Source: Beta vulgaris subsp. vulgaris
Lineage: Eukaryota; Streptophyta; Magnoliopsida; Caryophyllales; Amaranthaceae
DNA: 64,000 nt
Assembly (NCBI RefSeq): GCF_026745355.1
Contig: NC_079205.1
Coordinates: 64,336,766-64,400,765 of the forward strand
Direction: 5' to 3'
Part shown: positions 20,169-32,284 of the stretch, one piece after another
How the letters are laid out: each line of letters starts with the position of its first letter
Position numbering within the stretch: position 1 is the first letter of the stretch
Made by a program: the position numbers and the translations under genes
Notes under the pieces: model-generated
What the model was told of the DNA's origin: nothing
Databases searched by the model: none
Seen by the model: the letters and a program-made list of their open reading frames with translations, nothing else

Positions 20169-23100
20169 ATGGCGGAAACTCCAATTAAAACCCAGAAAAT
20201 CCCAGATCTTAAAAAAACCGCAGCTTCACCTTCTATTATCTCTCCTCAAACCCCCAACACTAAAACCCCATCTCGAAGCTATAATCGTATTATCTCATCA
20301 GAAATTGAATCAACTCCACTTCGTCGATCTTCTCGTCGACTATCGCTTAGTACTAACGATTTTATCTCAACCCCAGAAAAACCCATCAAGCAATTACCGT
20401 CTAAAACCCTAGAAAACACTCCCAAAACCCCGAAATCCAGTAAAAAATCTAAAGTTTGTAGTACCCAGACTGAGAAAGTCTTGATCAATGAGCCAATTCA
20501 TCCAAAGTCTCCTTCTTTGTCTGAGAAGAGGAAGAGAAAAAGAGGGGATGAATTGGAAAATGTAGTAAAGACTCGAGCTCAAGTTCGAGTTCGAATTCGA
20601 GCTCGAAATGTGGTGAAAAAGAGGGTTTATTATAAGAAAGCAATGTATGATGGGGGTGAATTTGCAGTGGGTGATGATGTTTATGTGAAGAGGAGAGATA
20701 ATGCGAGCTCGGATGAGGAGGATCCTGAGGTGGAGGAATGTAAAGTGTGTTTTCGAGGTGGAAGGGCGGTGATGATTGAGTGCGACGAATGCCTTGGTGG
20801 GTTTCATTTGAAGTGTTTAAAGCCTCCATTGAAGGAGGTTCCTGAAACTGATTGGATTTGTGGGTTTTGTGAGGCTAAGAAATTGGGGAGGGAGGTTGAA
20901 CTTCCAAAGCCACCAAAGGGGAAGAGGAGGGTTAGGACTTTGAAGGAGAAGCTACTTTCGAGCGATCTGTGGGCTGCTAGGATGGACAGGTACATTGTCT
21001 TTTGAAATTCTTAATAGTCTTGTTCAAATGATTTTTGTTTGTTGAATTAGATTAAGGATTAGATATAGAGAATGTTGAGTTTGTGCGAAAAAGCTAGAAT
21101 TTTGATGATTTGAAAGAAATTGGTGTGGAATGTGGCTGAACTTTTGATGACATTGTGCAGTATATGGAAAGAAGTGGATGGAACCTATTGGTTTCGAGCA
21201 CATTGGTACATGATCCCGGAGGAGACTGAAGCTGGAAGACAGCCACATAATTTGAGGCGAGAGCTGTATCGCACCAATGTTTGCTGATGTAGAGGTAGCA
21301 TGAGTTGGATATCAAATTTCTGTTCATTTTTTTGTTTCATTGTGTCAACATAGGTCTCTTGGCTTCATAGGAGAATGATGGAGTGATATGGAAAACATTA
21401 GTAAGGCATGAAACCTCTAAATTTGTTTTGTATTGAATTTCGCAAGGGCAGAGATATGCTTCCAGAATATGTCTTCATTTTACCCTGACATAGGAACCGA
21501 GTTGTCTTTTTGATTATTGAGAGAGAGAAGCAAAGGAAAATCAGAATATGTAGCCTGTTAACTCATTTGACTTACTAACTACATAAGAAAATGTCTATTC
21601 ATATTTAAAGACAATTGATGATCTAGTGGGCAGTTTAGGTGTGTTGAACTTTGTAAATTGGGGGACTTGATTATCTTCATGAACTAGTGTCGACCTAAGT
21701 AGCTGTCTAGCAATGAAGCGATAAGGTGTATCAGCCTCGGTAGTTGGTAGTATGAGTTCTGTAGTAGGGAAATAGCACCTGGGTGATTGAGTATGCTGCC
21801 AATAAATACATACCCCTTAGGCCCTTACTATAGTATGTGCTTCTGGAGGGGAATTGATAAGAGCATGCAACCATTATAAAGGAATTAGACTTGAGTAGTA
21901 ACAATTGGATGATATCTTCACAAATTTCAACACCTCATATGCTTCTTATAAAGATGGAAAAGGGCTCCTTTCAGAAAAGAAAAAAAAAGATGGAAAAGGG
22001 CACATCTCTCCAATGGGAACTGAATATTGCTGCTGATGAGTCCACTAAAATCGATGAAGAATGAATGTTGCAATTGTGTGTCTGAGTCCAAAATTTGACC
22101 AAATTACTTGTAGAAAAGATGGTATGGTCGTTTCTCTGAGGCTGAGCCAGATTTTTCAGTCACTGTTGAATCACTTTCTGATTGATCTCTCTGGAGACTT
22201 TGCATACTTGTTTCCATGTTTGATTGCCAAGCTGCAGAGTTATATCTATTATGAGCAAGAAGTTTGTGAAGCAGCGATTTGTGCACACCTAAAACATACT
22301 CCACATGAATATTATCTCGTGCTGGTTATTGGTTGTTATATGAGGCTAATGGTTTTTTTTTACCTTGCTGCTACAGATGGAATCTGTTATGAGGCACTGC
22401 TTTGTTATGACTCCAAAAGAGTATGCCAAAGCCAAAAATGAAGGGGATGATGTCTTCTTTTGTGAGTATGAGTATGACATACATTGGCATTCTTTCAAGC
22501 GGCTTGCAGAAATCAATGATGGAGAAGAGGTAAGCCTTACCACGAGGGGTCTAAGTACTCTAAGTGTTTAACCACTAGCCAGAGGCCGACCAAAACTTGA
22601 CAATACTGTTTCTGCATTTCATAGGATGACGACAATGATGATGATGACGATGATAGTGTTAGTGATGATGATTGGAAATCTACGAAGGATTCAGAGTCTG
22701 AGTCAGAAGATGTGGACTTTGAGGAGGAGATTGAAAAGAGAAAATCTTTTGGACCATCCTCTCAGGAGTTGGCCGCAGTATGTTCAATACCCTTTACCTT
22801 AATTTCCTCCACTGGCTACTTGAATTAAATCTATCTAACCCCTAGTTTATAACAGAATTCAAGGAAGGGGCGGATCTTTGGATTTCAGAAGATAGGTACA
22901 AAGAGTATCCCACGGCATGTGAGATGCCATAAGCAAACAGAGCTTGAAAAGGCAAAACAGACACTGCTGTTAGCAAATTTACCAAAGTCACTCCCCTGTC
23001 GTAACAAGTATGTAGTATGTGATTGTTCTGCTCCACTATATCTTTTGTTCCACTTCTTACTGATACATGGGTTCACCCAGAGAAATGGACGAGATCACTA

Positions 23101-26100
23101 CCTTTATAAAAGGTGCTATATGTGATGATCAGTGTCTTGGACGTTGCCTGTACATTCATGGTGTTCCTGGGACTGGCAAGGTGAATTATCTGCATTCAAC
23201 AACTGCTCCTTCTTCAAGATCTTTTATGCACCAAATAACGTCAAAATTTCTCAACCTTTACCTGTGTCGTGTTGCAGACTATGAGTGTACTTGCAGTGAT
23301 GAGGAGCCTTAAGTCTGAACTTGATTCAGGAAGTATTAAGCCTTACAGTTTCATCGAGATCAATGGTCTGAAACTAGCTACGGCAGAGAACAATATAGGT
23401 AAGTAGTTGCAAAGTTTCTTTTGTTCAACATCTTATACTTGTGACCTAGACTCTGAACTCAGAATTTGTGACAGGTTATATATGAAGCACTGAGTGGACA
23501 CAGGGTCAGTTGGAAAAAGGCCTTGCACTTCCTCAATGAGCGTTTCTCAGAAGGAAAACAAGTAGGCAAAGGACAGAACAAACCTTGCATTCTTCTGATT
23601 GATGAACTTGATCTTCTTGTAACCAGAAACCAATCGGTAACCTTAGCATTCTAAATTATCTAACAGCTCTACTTTGTCTGTCATTAGAGAAACTGACGTT
23701 TTTGAGCCTTGCTTTTGTTTCAGGTTCTTTATAACATTCTTGATTGGCCAACTAGACCAAATTCCAAGCTCATTGTGATAGGTAGAATTCTGTTCTGATT
23801 AGATATTTCAAGCTTTGACTTGTTACATCGCAGTAAAACTTCAGTTCATTTCTTGTTATATTCGGGTACTCCGAATAAGTAACAATCAAGACTCATCCTA
23901 CCCTTCTTGCAGGAATTGCTAACACCATGGACCTTCCAGAGAAGTTGCTGCCTCGTATATCAAGCCGAATGGGAATCCACAGACTCTGTTTTGGCCCCTA
24001 TACCTACCAACAACTTCAAGAGATCATTATGAGTCGACTTAAAGGAATCGATGCTTTTGATAAGCAGGCTGTGGAATTCGCTTCTAGAAAGGTGGTTATA
24101 ATTGAGTTACTAAGAATATGTCGTACCTGAGCTATACTTTCTTATCTTATTACTTTGTCCTCTCCACCCATTTATTGTAATGATGTTTAAGTCTAATTTT
24201 ATATCAGGTAGCTGCTATTTCTGGAGATGCACGTAGGGCTCTAGAGATATGTCGGCGTGCAGCAGAAATTGCAGATTATCGTATCAAGAATCAGATCTCT
24301 CCAGTAGACACTGCTTCTTCTGGTACATACTTCATAATCAAGAATCTGTGCTTAAGAATTCAGATTATGAACTATAGAAGCATTTCTGTCAATTTTAGTT
24401 TATTTGATTGCCCTACCTCTGAATTATGTCTTGCATACCTTTGTCAATAGCTTTTCTACTTCTTTACCTATCATATTATCCTCCTTGAACCACTTTTGAT
24501 GACTTTACTTTGCTCATGAAACTTCAGAAGAAACCCGTGTTGGAATGGCAGAAGTTGAAGCAGCTATACAGGAAATGTTTCAAGCACCTCATGTTCAAGT
24601 GAGCAAAACTATTACATGTCTACTGAACATAGTATTCCACACTTATTGAATATCCAAAAAAAATTTGAATACCGACACAGATGTTTTTATTTATTGACCA
24701 GACCAGCTCAGACGCATCAAATACGGATGCAACACTTTAAAGCATGTGATTATTCTTCTTATGATGTTTCTTAACATAAAAAAAAAATGCTCAATAGGTG
24801 ATCAGGAGCTCGTGCAGACTGGGAAAAATATTTTTGGCAGCTATGGTGCATGAACTTTACAAGACCGGAATGGCAGAAACCACCTTTGAAAAGGTTAGCT
24901 TCTTCAGATCCTGACATCTTAAGTTATGTACTTCTTGTTTTTCCTTATCTTTAGAAAATGGCACAATAAGTTGCAAAAATTGTGACTAATAAACACTGGT
25001 TTTGCATTCTGCTCGTTCTCAATCATTATATATTTTTCTTCGTGGCTTTACAGTTCACAGTGCTATTTCAGTAAGACAAGACAATACTGAAAGGCAAGAA
25101 ACATATATGATATAACCTTTTCTGAAACTTTTGCAGCTGGCTTTCACTGTTTCCTGCTTTTGTACAAGCAATAATGAGCAATTTCCTGGATGGGATATTC
25201 TTTTAAGAGTTGGGTAAGTATTAAGCTGTAGCTCATTTGTTTTTACTCCCTTTCCCCAAGATAATTCTGTTTGTTCTTCTATCCAATTTGGTGCTTCACT
25301 CCATGATACTCTTTGCATTTTATAAGTTGTCCAACTTAAATTCAGTCGCACTGCTGATGTGATGAATGATCCAACAATCTTGAACGGCCTTGAGCCAAAT
25401 TGTATCATACAAAATTTGCAAACATATACTCCCTTCGTCCCTATATAGTAGGTCACATTCTGTTTTGGTCTGTCTGCATTAATAGGCACTCCAGATTTAG
25501 TGAGTTAAAATTTGACCTTCCCATATTATCCTTTATAATATTCTTCACCAGAAATTCCAAAGAAAGACTATACCTGTATAGCAGACATGTAGTTTAGAAA
25601 AGTGAAAGATAATTGGGATTTTGACTAATATCTCATGAAAAATTAACCAAAATCAAATCTGGGCTTAATATTTCAGGGAAAAAAGGTATGAGGGTGTATA
25701 TTTATGTGAAGAGGGACTACACTGCTATTTAGGTTTCTGAGACAACTAAAACCTTGACTGACTCTAATCTGTTTTTACACAGCTGCAAACTTGGTGAATG
25801 CCGGATCATCCTATGCGAGCCAGGTTCTAGGCACAGGTTGCAGAAGTTGCAGTTGAATTTTCCAAGGTTAGTTTCAAGAATACAATTTTTCACACTATCA
25901 AGTCTTGCTAGCTAAGGCATTGTAGCTGGTAGCTGATAGTTTCTGGTTCCATTACAAACTATATTATCCATACTTTGTTAATTCTTTTGCATTACGAAGT
26001 TTCTATTATTACTAGGGCAACTCTAACTCAAGAAGTTGTTAAATCTGTTTGATATACTCCCCTACGATTAGATTTTCTGTTATTAGGCAAAAATTTTGAG

Positions 26101-26505
26101 GTCAAACTTTGACGGTTGATTACTCTTTTTACATATTGACTTATTCTACTCTGATGATGCATCTAATGTTAATAACTCTTCAAGAAACTGTGAAGAATAT
26201 TAATGGTTACAATACAAGTTAAAATACGGTGCATAACTTATATAAAGGAACAAAGCAATTAAGACAGACGTGTGAAACATCAAATATGGCTCTTGCATAA
26301 TTCAAACTTTCAGCATGTTTTAGATGATTTTGCTCTCTTTATACAATTGAGAATTCATCTCTAACGATGTAACATAATCTACTGCAACCTACACAAGCTG
26401 TAAGCTTTCTGACTCGGTTGTTTGTGCCTGTATTTTGTCAGTGATGACGTGACATTTGCTCTAAAAGACTCTCAGGAGATTCCATGGTTAGCAAAATACT
26501 TGTGA
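20169..26505 (+). CDS. ORC1: Origin recognition complex subunit 1 (ORC1), 16 exons
   Basis: Largest ORC subunit; an AAA+ ATPase that marks replication origins in the nucleus. Exons: 20169-20989, 21161-21294, 22377-22529, 22625-22777, 22856-23007, 23081-23180, 23278-23398, 23475-23636, 23724-23781, 23913-24091, 24208-24322, 24528-24598, 24798-24893, 25137-25213, 25783-25866, 26442-26505. Order: basic, Ser/Thr-Pro-rich N-terminus; plant-specific PHD finger near residues 190-240 (ECKVCF, CDECLGGFHLKC, WICGFC); BAH domain (exons 2-3); acidic linker DDDNDDDDDD; Walker A GVPGTGK (exon 6); Walker B LLIDELDLL (exon 8); winged-helix C-terminus ending IPWLAKYL. The length would be about 847 aa, as usual. 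Exon 2 (134 nt) and exon 7 (121 nt) are each out of phase with the next exon by one extra or two missing bases, near 21280 and 23390. All other exons join in phase. Confidence 0.9.
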
Positions 26506-28031
26506 TAGTAGATGTATCAACAAAAGATCGACTCTAAATCGAATCAATCTGTGGTGGGATTATTTGTAAACTCGATCCTAGCCATCTTGTTTCGGTTGTA
26601 GTTACAAGTTCATCTGAACTTCAATGTTTCTGGTTTGAACATAGTATCAGTAATATATATGTATTGATTTGTAAACTAGATAGACAAAATTTTGTTAGCA
26701 TTCTAAGTTAACTAGGGACACTTACAGAGAACAGAATTGTATCTTTTGAGGCATTAGAGTACTTTCAAACAAGTGAAATTACATTTATCTATGTACTTAC
26801 CTCTCTTTAAGATTGCTTATTATGAAAGTGACTTGGAGCTGGGTATCTCTTGAATATACATTGCCTAGCGTTTGCTTGTTGGCTCACAACGGAGCATGAT
26901 TACCATCTGATACCTTAAGGCTGTGTTCTTCTCATCTTATTTCACGAAAAATATGTTTAAGCAAGTTTTACAAGGGCTAATAAAGGTCAAATAAGTTCCA
27001 TTAACTTCATGTTAGTTGGTGCTAATAAATTTAGATAAGTGATTGACAAATAAAAAGAACACAACCTACATTAACACGTGCAGCGTTGTGTTATGATATA
27101 CTTTGTCTTTGCGTGATGTTAATACATATTAACTACGTCCGTAAATAATAAGTCATTAAATTTTAGGCAGTCGTAAAAAATTGGCTAATTTCTAAGATTA
27201 AGTTAACCGTGAACTATTCCAAATTATACTTGATGATATCCATAACTGAAAATTCTAAAGAAAGGCTACATTTGTAGTAATTTAATTATTTCTCGACGAT
27301 TCGATTAGGCATAAATTTAATTCTTTCTTGACGACTCGATTGTGCATTTGTGCCTGTAGTCTAGGGAGGACGGAATACCACCATTGTTTGTCACAAAACC
27401 AAGTTGAAATACTTTTTTCAAGAACTTTCCTTCTCTATTATTCTCTAAAGTTTAGAATTTGGACACAACCACCAGGTCAGTCTTTTTTGTTTTATTACTC
27501 CGTATCAATGTTTAATAGTTATGAGATGGAGGAAGTACTACTGAAAAACCAATCATAAGTTAAATATCACACACTAAATTTGCATTTTAAAACGTACAAT
27601 AAATCTATTCTTCACGTACCAAACACCGGAGCTACAAAAATTGAGAGATATGCACATTTTCTGACTATGTTCCAATAATACTAAGCTCATCATGATATAT
27701 ATTTAGTCTTTGGATCACATAACTAAAACCAAAAAAGATACTACTCTGTCAGCTTATCTTGTACTTGACAAGCTGAGTGTCCTGCAGCTTACGAGTAACA
27801 CCCTCAAATCTCAATCTAGTTGCCAAAGAAATTTGCAATTTTAATTTAACCAAGAGGAGTTGCAACCGATGGCAAAGATACTAGGAACACTAGGGCACAG
27901 TTCCTAGGGCACAACATATCGATGTAGCAGCACCTGCATAGCTAGCTGCTGATGATTGATGATTGAGCTTGCATAACCTCCAGCTTGTTAATGGATAAGA
28001 TTGACATATAAAACAGCCCACAATGACATAA
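26506..28031. other. Convergent intergenic space, ORC1 and RBP45
   Basis: No gene recognised. Fragments of MITE-like sequence occur: TACGTCCGTAAATAATAAG near 27134 and GATGGAGGAAGTAC near 27525 look like degraded Stowaway ends, and GGCTGTGTTCTTCTC at 26919 is a partial copy of the element family at 28386. Confidence 0.5.
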
Positions 28032-31000
28032 TTATTGCGACCCAGTAATGGCTGAAGCTTGTCTTGCAAGTGAAGAGGTTGTTAACCACATTGGACGGCC
28101 CAGAATTGCACTTCCATGGACAGCAAGGTAAGCCGCATTAAGTCTGAATGGAGAAGGATGAGAAGAAAAGTATGTCAGCATAGTTTGAGAGTTTTACATG
28201 AAAAGTTTTCAGATGTAAATATAAGAGAGGAAAAGAAGGGAAAGAGAGTACCTATCAACATCCGGTGTTGCCAGGGGATCAAAAAGGTCCTCCCTCTGCT
28301 CCATTCCTGGAGCAACACCGGCTGCAGCAGTCATATCTTGAACACCTTCAGCCTGTAATCAGACCCCCCAGTTAACAAAATATTAAGGCCCTGTTTTGTT
28401 CAACTTATTTTCACTCCTTATAAGAAAAAATAAGTTCATATAAGGACTAATAAGGTCCAATAAGTTCAAATACGTTCAGTTCAACAAAAATAAGATTTGA
28501 CAACTCAAGAAATAAGTTCAGATAAGGTCTAATAAGACAAATAAGTTTACATAAGTTCAAATAAATTTAGATAAGTTCAAATAAGTTGAAAAGAACACCC
28601 CCTTACTATATCTTTGGAATATCTCATAATAAACCTACCGTTGACTAAAGTGTCCAAGACACAAGTACTCTCCCCAAAATGAATTCTATACTGGATATAC
28701 AAGTAGGCCTTGTTAACGTAAAGGGTAGCCTAATGGCCATGAGTACAATGTCAGGTTAAAATAACTTATATTGGACATGGCCTTTATTGAACAGGGTCTT
28801 TATCAAAAAGGGTCAACATAGGGTTATCATTTTGCATAATTATTGGGTTATCATTTTACCCTCTTGGTAAATTGCCTAGCCTGGCACGAGTTCTCCTTGG
28901 CCGGTGTCTTAGTTGTCCTATGATTTGTGATGCAATGTTAGCAGCAAGGATGGAGGAACGACACTACCATTCATTAGAAGAATCGTACTTAATTTATAAT
29001 GCATTTTAACCTAAAAAAGAAAATTTAAGACACTGAACTACTTTGTTCACAAATCACATGCAGTTCCATTTCCTCTATGAGAGGTAATATTTGTAATTGA
29101 GGGGTTAAGGATAGAGATAATACATGTTGAGGATATTGAGCATAACCAGCATATGCATTGTACGCATATAAGGATGGATCTTGAACAGCACCATATGCAT
29201 AGGCATCATAACCTTGCCCATAACCATAGTATGCACCCCACTGATTGGATCCACTTGCTGCCCCAGGCAGCAGAATCCTAGGCATATATCAGAGTCAAGT
29301 ATCAGCTACTGAACTTGCATAACATGAACAGCTGGAAGCAAATATGCTCTAAATGGCCGCAATTAATCTGACACAGAGAGCTAGAAGATTTTTCAGGAAA
29401 TATTACCTGTTTAGCAGTAGGGCTTTTGCCCCATAAAACACGAACTGCTTGCTGACCGATCACAGCTCCTTGCAGCTTCTGTATAGCTTCTTCAGCAGAT
29501 GCTCTGGAAGCAGAGGTTATTAGAGAAAGAACTAACAGGCATTACCACCATATAATCGAAAAGAAAACTTCAGGCATCTTAAATGGAAAAACATTCAGAA
29601 GCAAAAATTTAGCACAGATAGAAGGTATATCTCTCTTTACATCCCCATCAAGACTCTAGAGCAGAATAGTAACTTCAAAAGGCCATAAATGTAAGTACCT
29701 AGCTGCAAACTGCACAAAGCCACATCCCTTACTGGCTGGGATCTTGACATAACCGATCTCTCCAAACGGCAAGCAATGCTGTCTCAGCTCTTCTTCTGTT
29801 ACATTTGGGTCCAAATTACCAATATAAATCTGCAGAAAGGAAGTACATATAAAGCTAATAAGACAATACCATATCCAAATTACAAATGGTCCATAACTGC
29901 TCCCCACTTACTGTTGTATTATTTGGATCATTCTCTGTTAGCACTTGTTGAACTGGTTGAATTGGTGGCACTACATATGCTGGAGTAGGATATATGGCTG
30001 CCACAGAAAAATGAAGCTGAGTACATACTGCATATCAAACTCACAAAGGAAAAGATCCAGAATGCTAAAATTTCCTGAAAAAACTTGCAAATGAGTAAAC
30101 ATATGCCTGAAAAGTTACCTTTAGCTACAGCATAAGGTTGCTGGATCCCAGGTGATTTTTTAGGAGTTGCAGCACTAATACGCATTGGCCTTGATAAACA
30201 ATATTGACCATTCATTTCAGTCATGGCCCGGTTTCTTTCCGTCTCGTCAGCAAATTTAACAAAACCATAACCCTTTGAACGACCTGTGCTTGGATCAGTT
30301 ACAACCTTCGCTCCTCTCACTGAGGGATAGTGAGCTCTAAAGGTCTCTTGCAACAAATAATCTGAAACATCAGGTGCCAAATCTCCCACAAAGATAGAAT
30401 GCTCCGGGCCTGCATCAGGTCTCCTTTCTCCAATCCCGAAAGATGCCCAATTCAATCTGAAAGGCTGCTCAGTTCCTGGCATGGGAGTTCCATTATATGA
30501 TTGCAAAACACGTTCAGCAGCAGCATGTGAAACAAACTCAACAAATCCATACCCCTCTGGATGGCCAGTAATCTTGTTACGTATGACCTTCACAGAAATA
30601 ACCTACATAGCAATGTACAGCATATATTATTATGGAATCAACAATAACAACAATGGAACCACCGCCACCAGCCAGTACCAAAAACAAATTTGGGGAGGAA
30701 TATACATAGCATTACCTTGAACTCATGATATAGCTGTTGACTATTCGAAAGACTATTACCGAAAGAGTACTCTTTTTGTAAGAAAAAATTAGTCAAAATT
30801 GTATAAAGCATAGGCAAATCAATATTATGACAATAACAATGTAATCAGGAAATTTTTGTTCTAATGATGATACAACCAGTCAACAACCGAATATCATCAA
30901 TAACAGGTAAATAGGGGGTGCAGTAGAAGCAGCAAAGGAATACATGACTAATATAGTTAAAAATAATTATAAAACAGAATACAAAAGTAGCAGAGTGAAG

Positions 31001-32161
31001 CACAAGGTGACCTTGATTCCAAGTCAGTTAGGGTAGACACAAATAAAAAGATAGGAGGGGAGAGAAAGAGAAAAGAAAAAGTCACGCTGCCTACAATATT
31101 ATCCTAATGTTGTCGTCTCTCCTCACCACACCATCTATATGTCTCCTTCTAACATGCCAGGCTATCTTTCTTTTTTTTTTTCTTTACTAACAACGTATGT
31201 GCTTACTTAGTGAAACTTACTCATCAGTTTGATAGGTAGATCCTTCCCAGAGAACAAAGAAGATAAGTTGAAAGCTTCCACTAGACCACTAGTATTAGCT
31301 ACGCTACTAGATCCAAGCCCTCCAAGAGTGAACTCCTCAAAAATCCTCTCAATCTTTCCCGGACAGCTTCAAACAGTCAATTCACAAGACCACAAAAGCG
31401 GCTCCTTTATAGAAATGCTTTATCTGAACTTTAGAGTAGTTCAAACACCTCTTCCTTTGACTGGTTACATTCAATGATATGATAATATGCTTCACTGTAC
31501 CTCAATACTTACTCCCAAATCCAAGACTACGTACTTTTTTCTAACTCTCAAAGTGATTTCGACTCGGAATATGATCTAAACTAAATTCTAGAGCATGAAA
31601 TCATACAAGGGCAATAGAAAAGAGGCCTCAGATTGACACAAGTCCACATTTTAGGATTCGATAAAATCTAAAGGTTACCAAATAATCACAACATAACTCA
31701 AATTCCAACTACATCCTTAATAAACCTAGAACTAACTGTTTTGTTCCTTCTTGTTCATAACTCATGACTGCTATAAATTATCAAAAATCAATCTTTAGGT
31801 GAAAAGAGTAAGCCAAACTTTTAGGTATTCAACTAAAACAGCAAAATAACAAGCAAATATGAATTACAATCAACACCAAATATATATTCATCAAAAATCG
31901 AAAAAACCCAGAAAAACCCACCTCAAGAATAATAAAAGGCATTAAACTAGAGATGAATATAGCACCAAATTACACTAAAACATGAGAAAATCAACAACAA
32001 ATTATAACAAGAAGATGGGGGAAAGAGAAAGATAATACCTCGCCAGTTTGAGCAAAACAACTGTGAATATATGATTCGTCGACCCAAATTTGAAGGTCAC
32101 CAATCCAAAGGGTTCGCACTTCTTCTAGGGTTTGTGGTTGGTGATGGTGTGGAGCTGCCAT
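28032..32161 (-). CDS. RBP45: RNA-binding protein with three RRMs, RBP45/RBP47 type, 8 exons
   Basis: Binds U-rich or poly(A) RNA; family members work in nuclear mRNA metabolism and stress granules. Exons in coding order: 32039-32161, 30119-30602, 29912-29997, 29699-29829, 29407-29503, 29124-29277, 28252-28352, 28032-28143. RRM1: LWIGDL and GYGFVEFV; RRM2: IFVGDL and KGYGFVKF; RRM3: IYIGNL and GCGFVQF. A Tyr/Gly/Ala-rich segment follows (YYGYGQGYDAYAYGA). The N-terminus is MAAPHHHQPQ, and the short conserved C-terminal tail includes FDPLATPDVD and AILGRP. All exon phases agree except exon 6 (154 nt), which has one base too many near 29256 after WGS. With that base discounted the protein is 428 aa, normal for the family. 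A LINE lies 124 bp upstream of the start codon. Confidence 0.88.
28386..28602. mobile_element. Tourist-like MITE in RBP45 intron 6
   Basis: Ends AGGCCCTGTTTTGTTCAACT and AGTTGAAAAGAACACCCCC are inverted and flanked by TTA (28383-28385, 28603-28605), the PIF/Harbinger signature. The inside holds many AATAAGTTCAAATAAG words. Confidence 0.7.
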
Positions 32162-32284
32162 TGTTATTGTTCTTCGTACTTCCTAAGTAAGCTTGCTTCT
32201 CCCCTTGATATATTAATTATTCACCAATTTCAGAATTTCAGTAAAGTTCGCTATTCGAATGAATTGGACTATAACCTGTATAAG

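Noticed and set aside
20279..20995. Long minus-strand ORFs opposite ORC1 exon 1
   Set aside because: Antisense shadows of a strongly conserved coding exon; the sense frame explains the sequence.
28116..28358. Plus-strand 80-codon ORF
   Set aside because: It lies antisense over RBP45 exons 7 and 8 and has no family signature.
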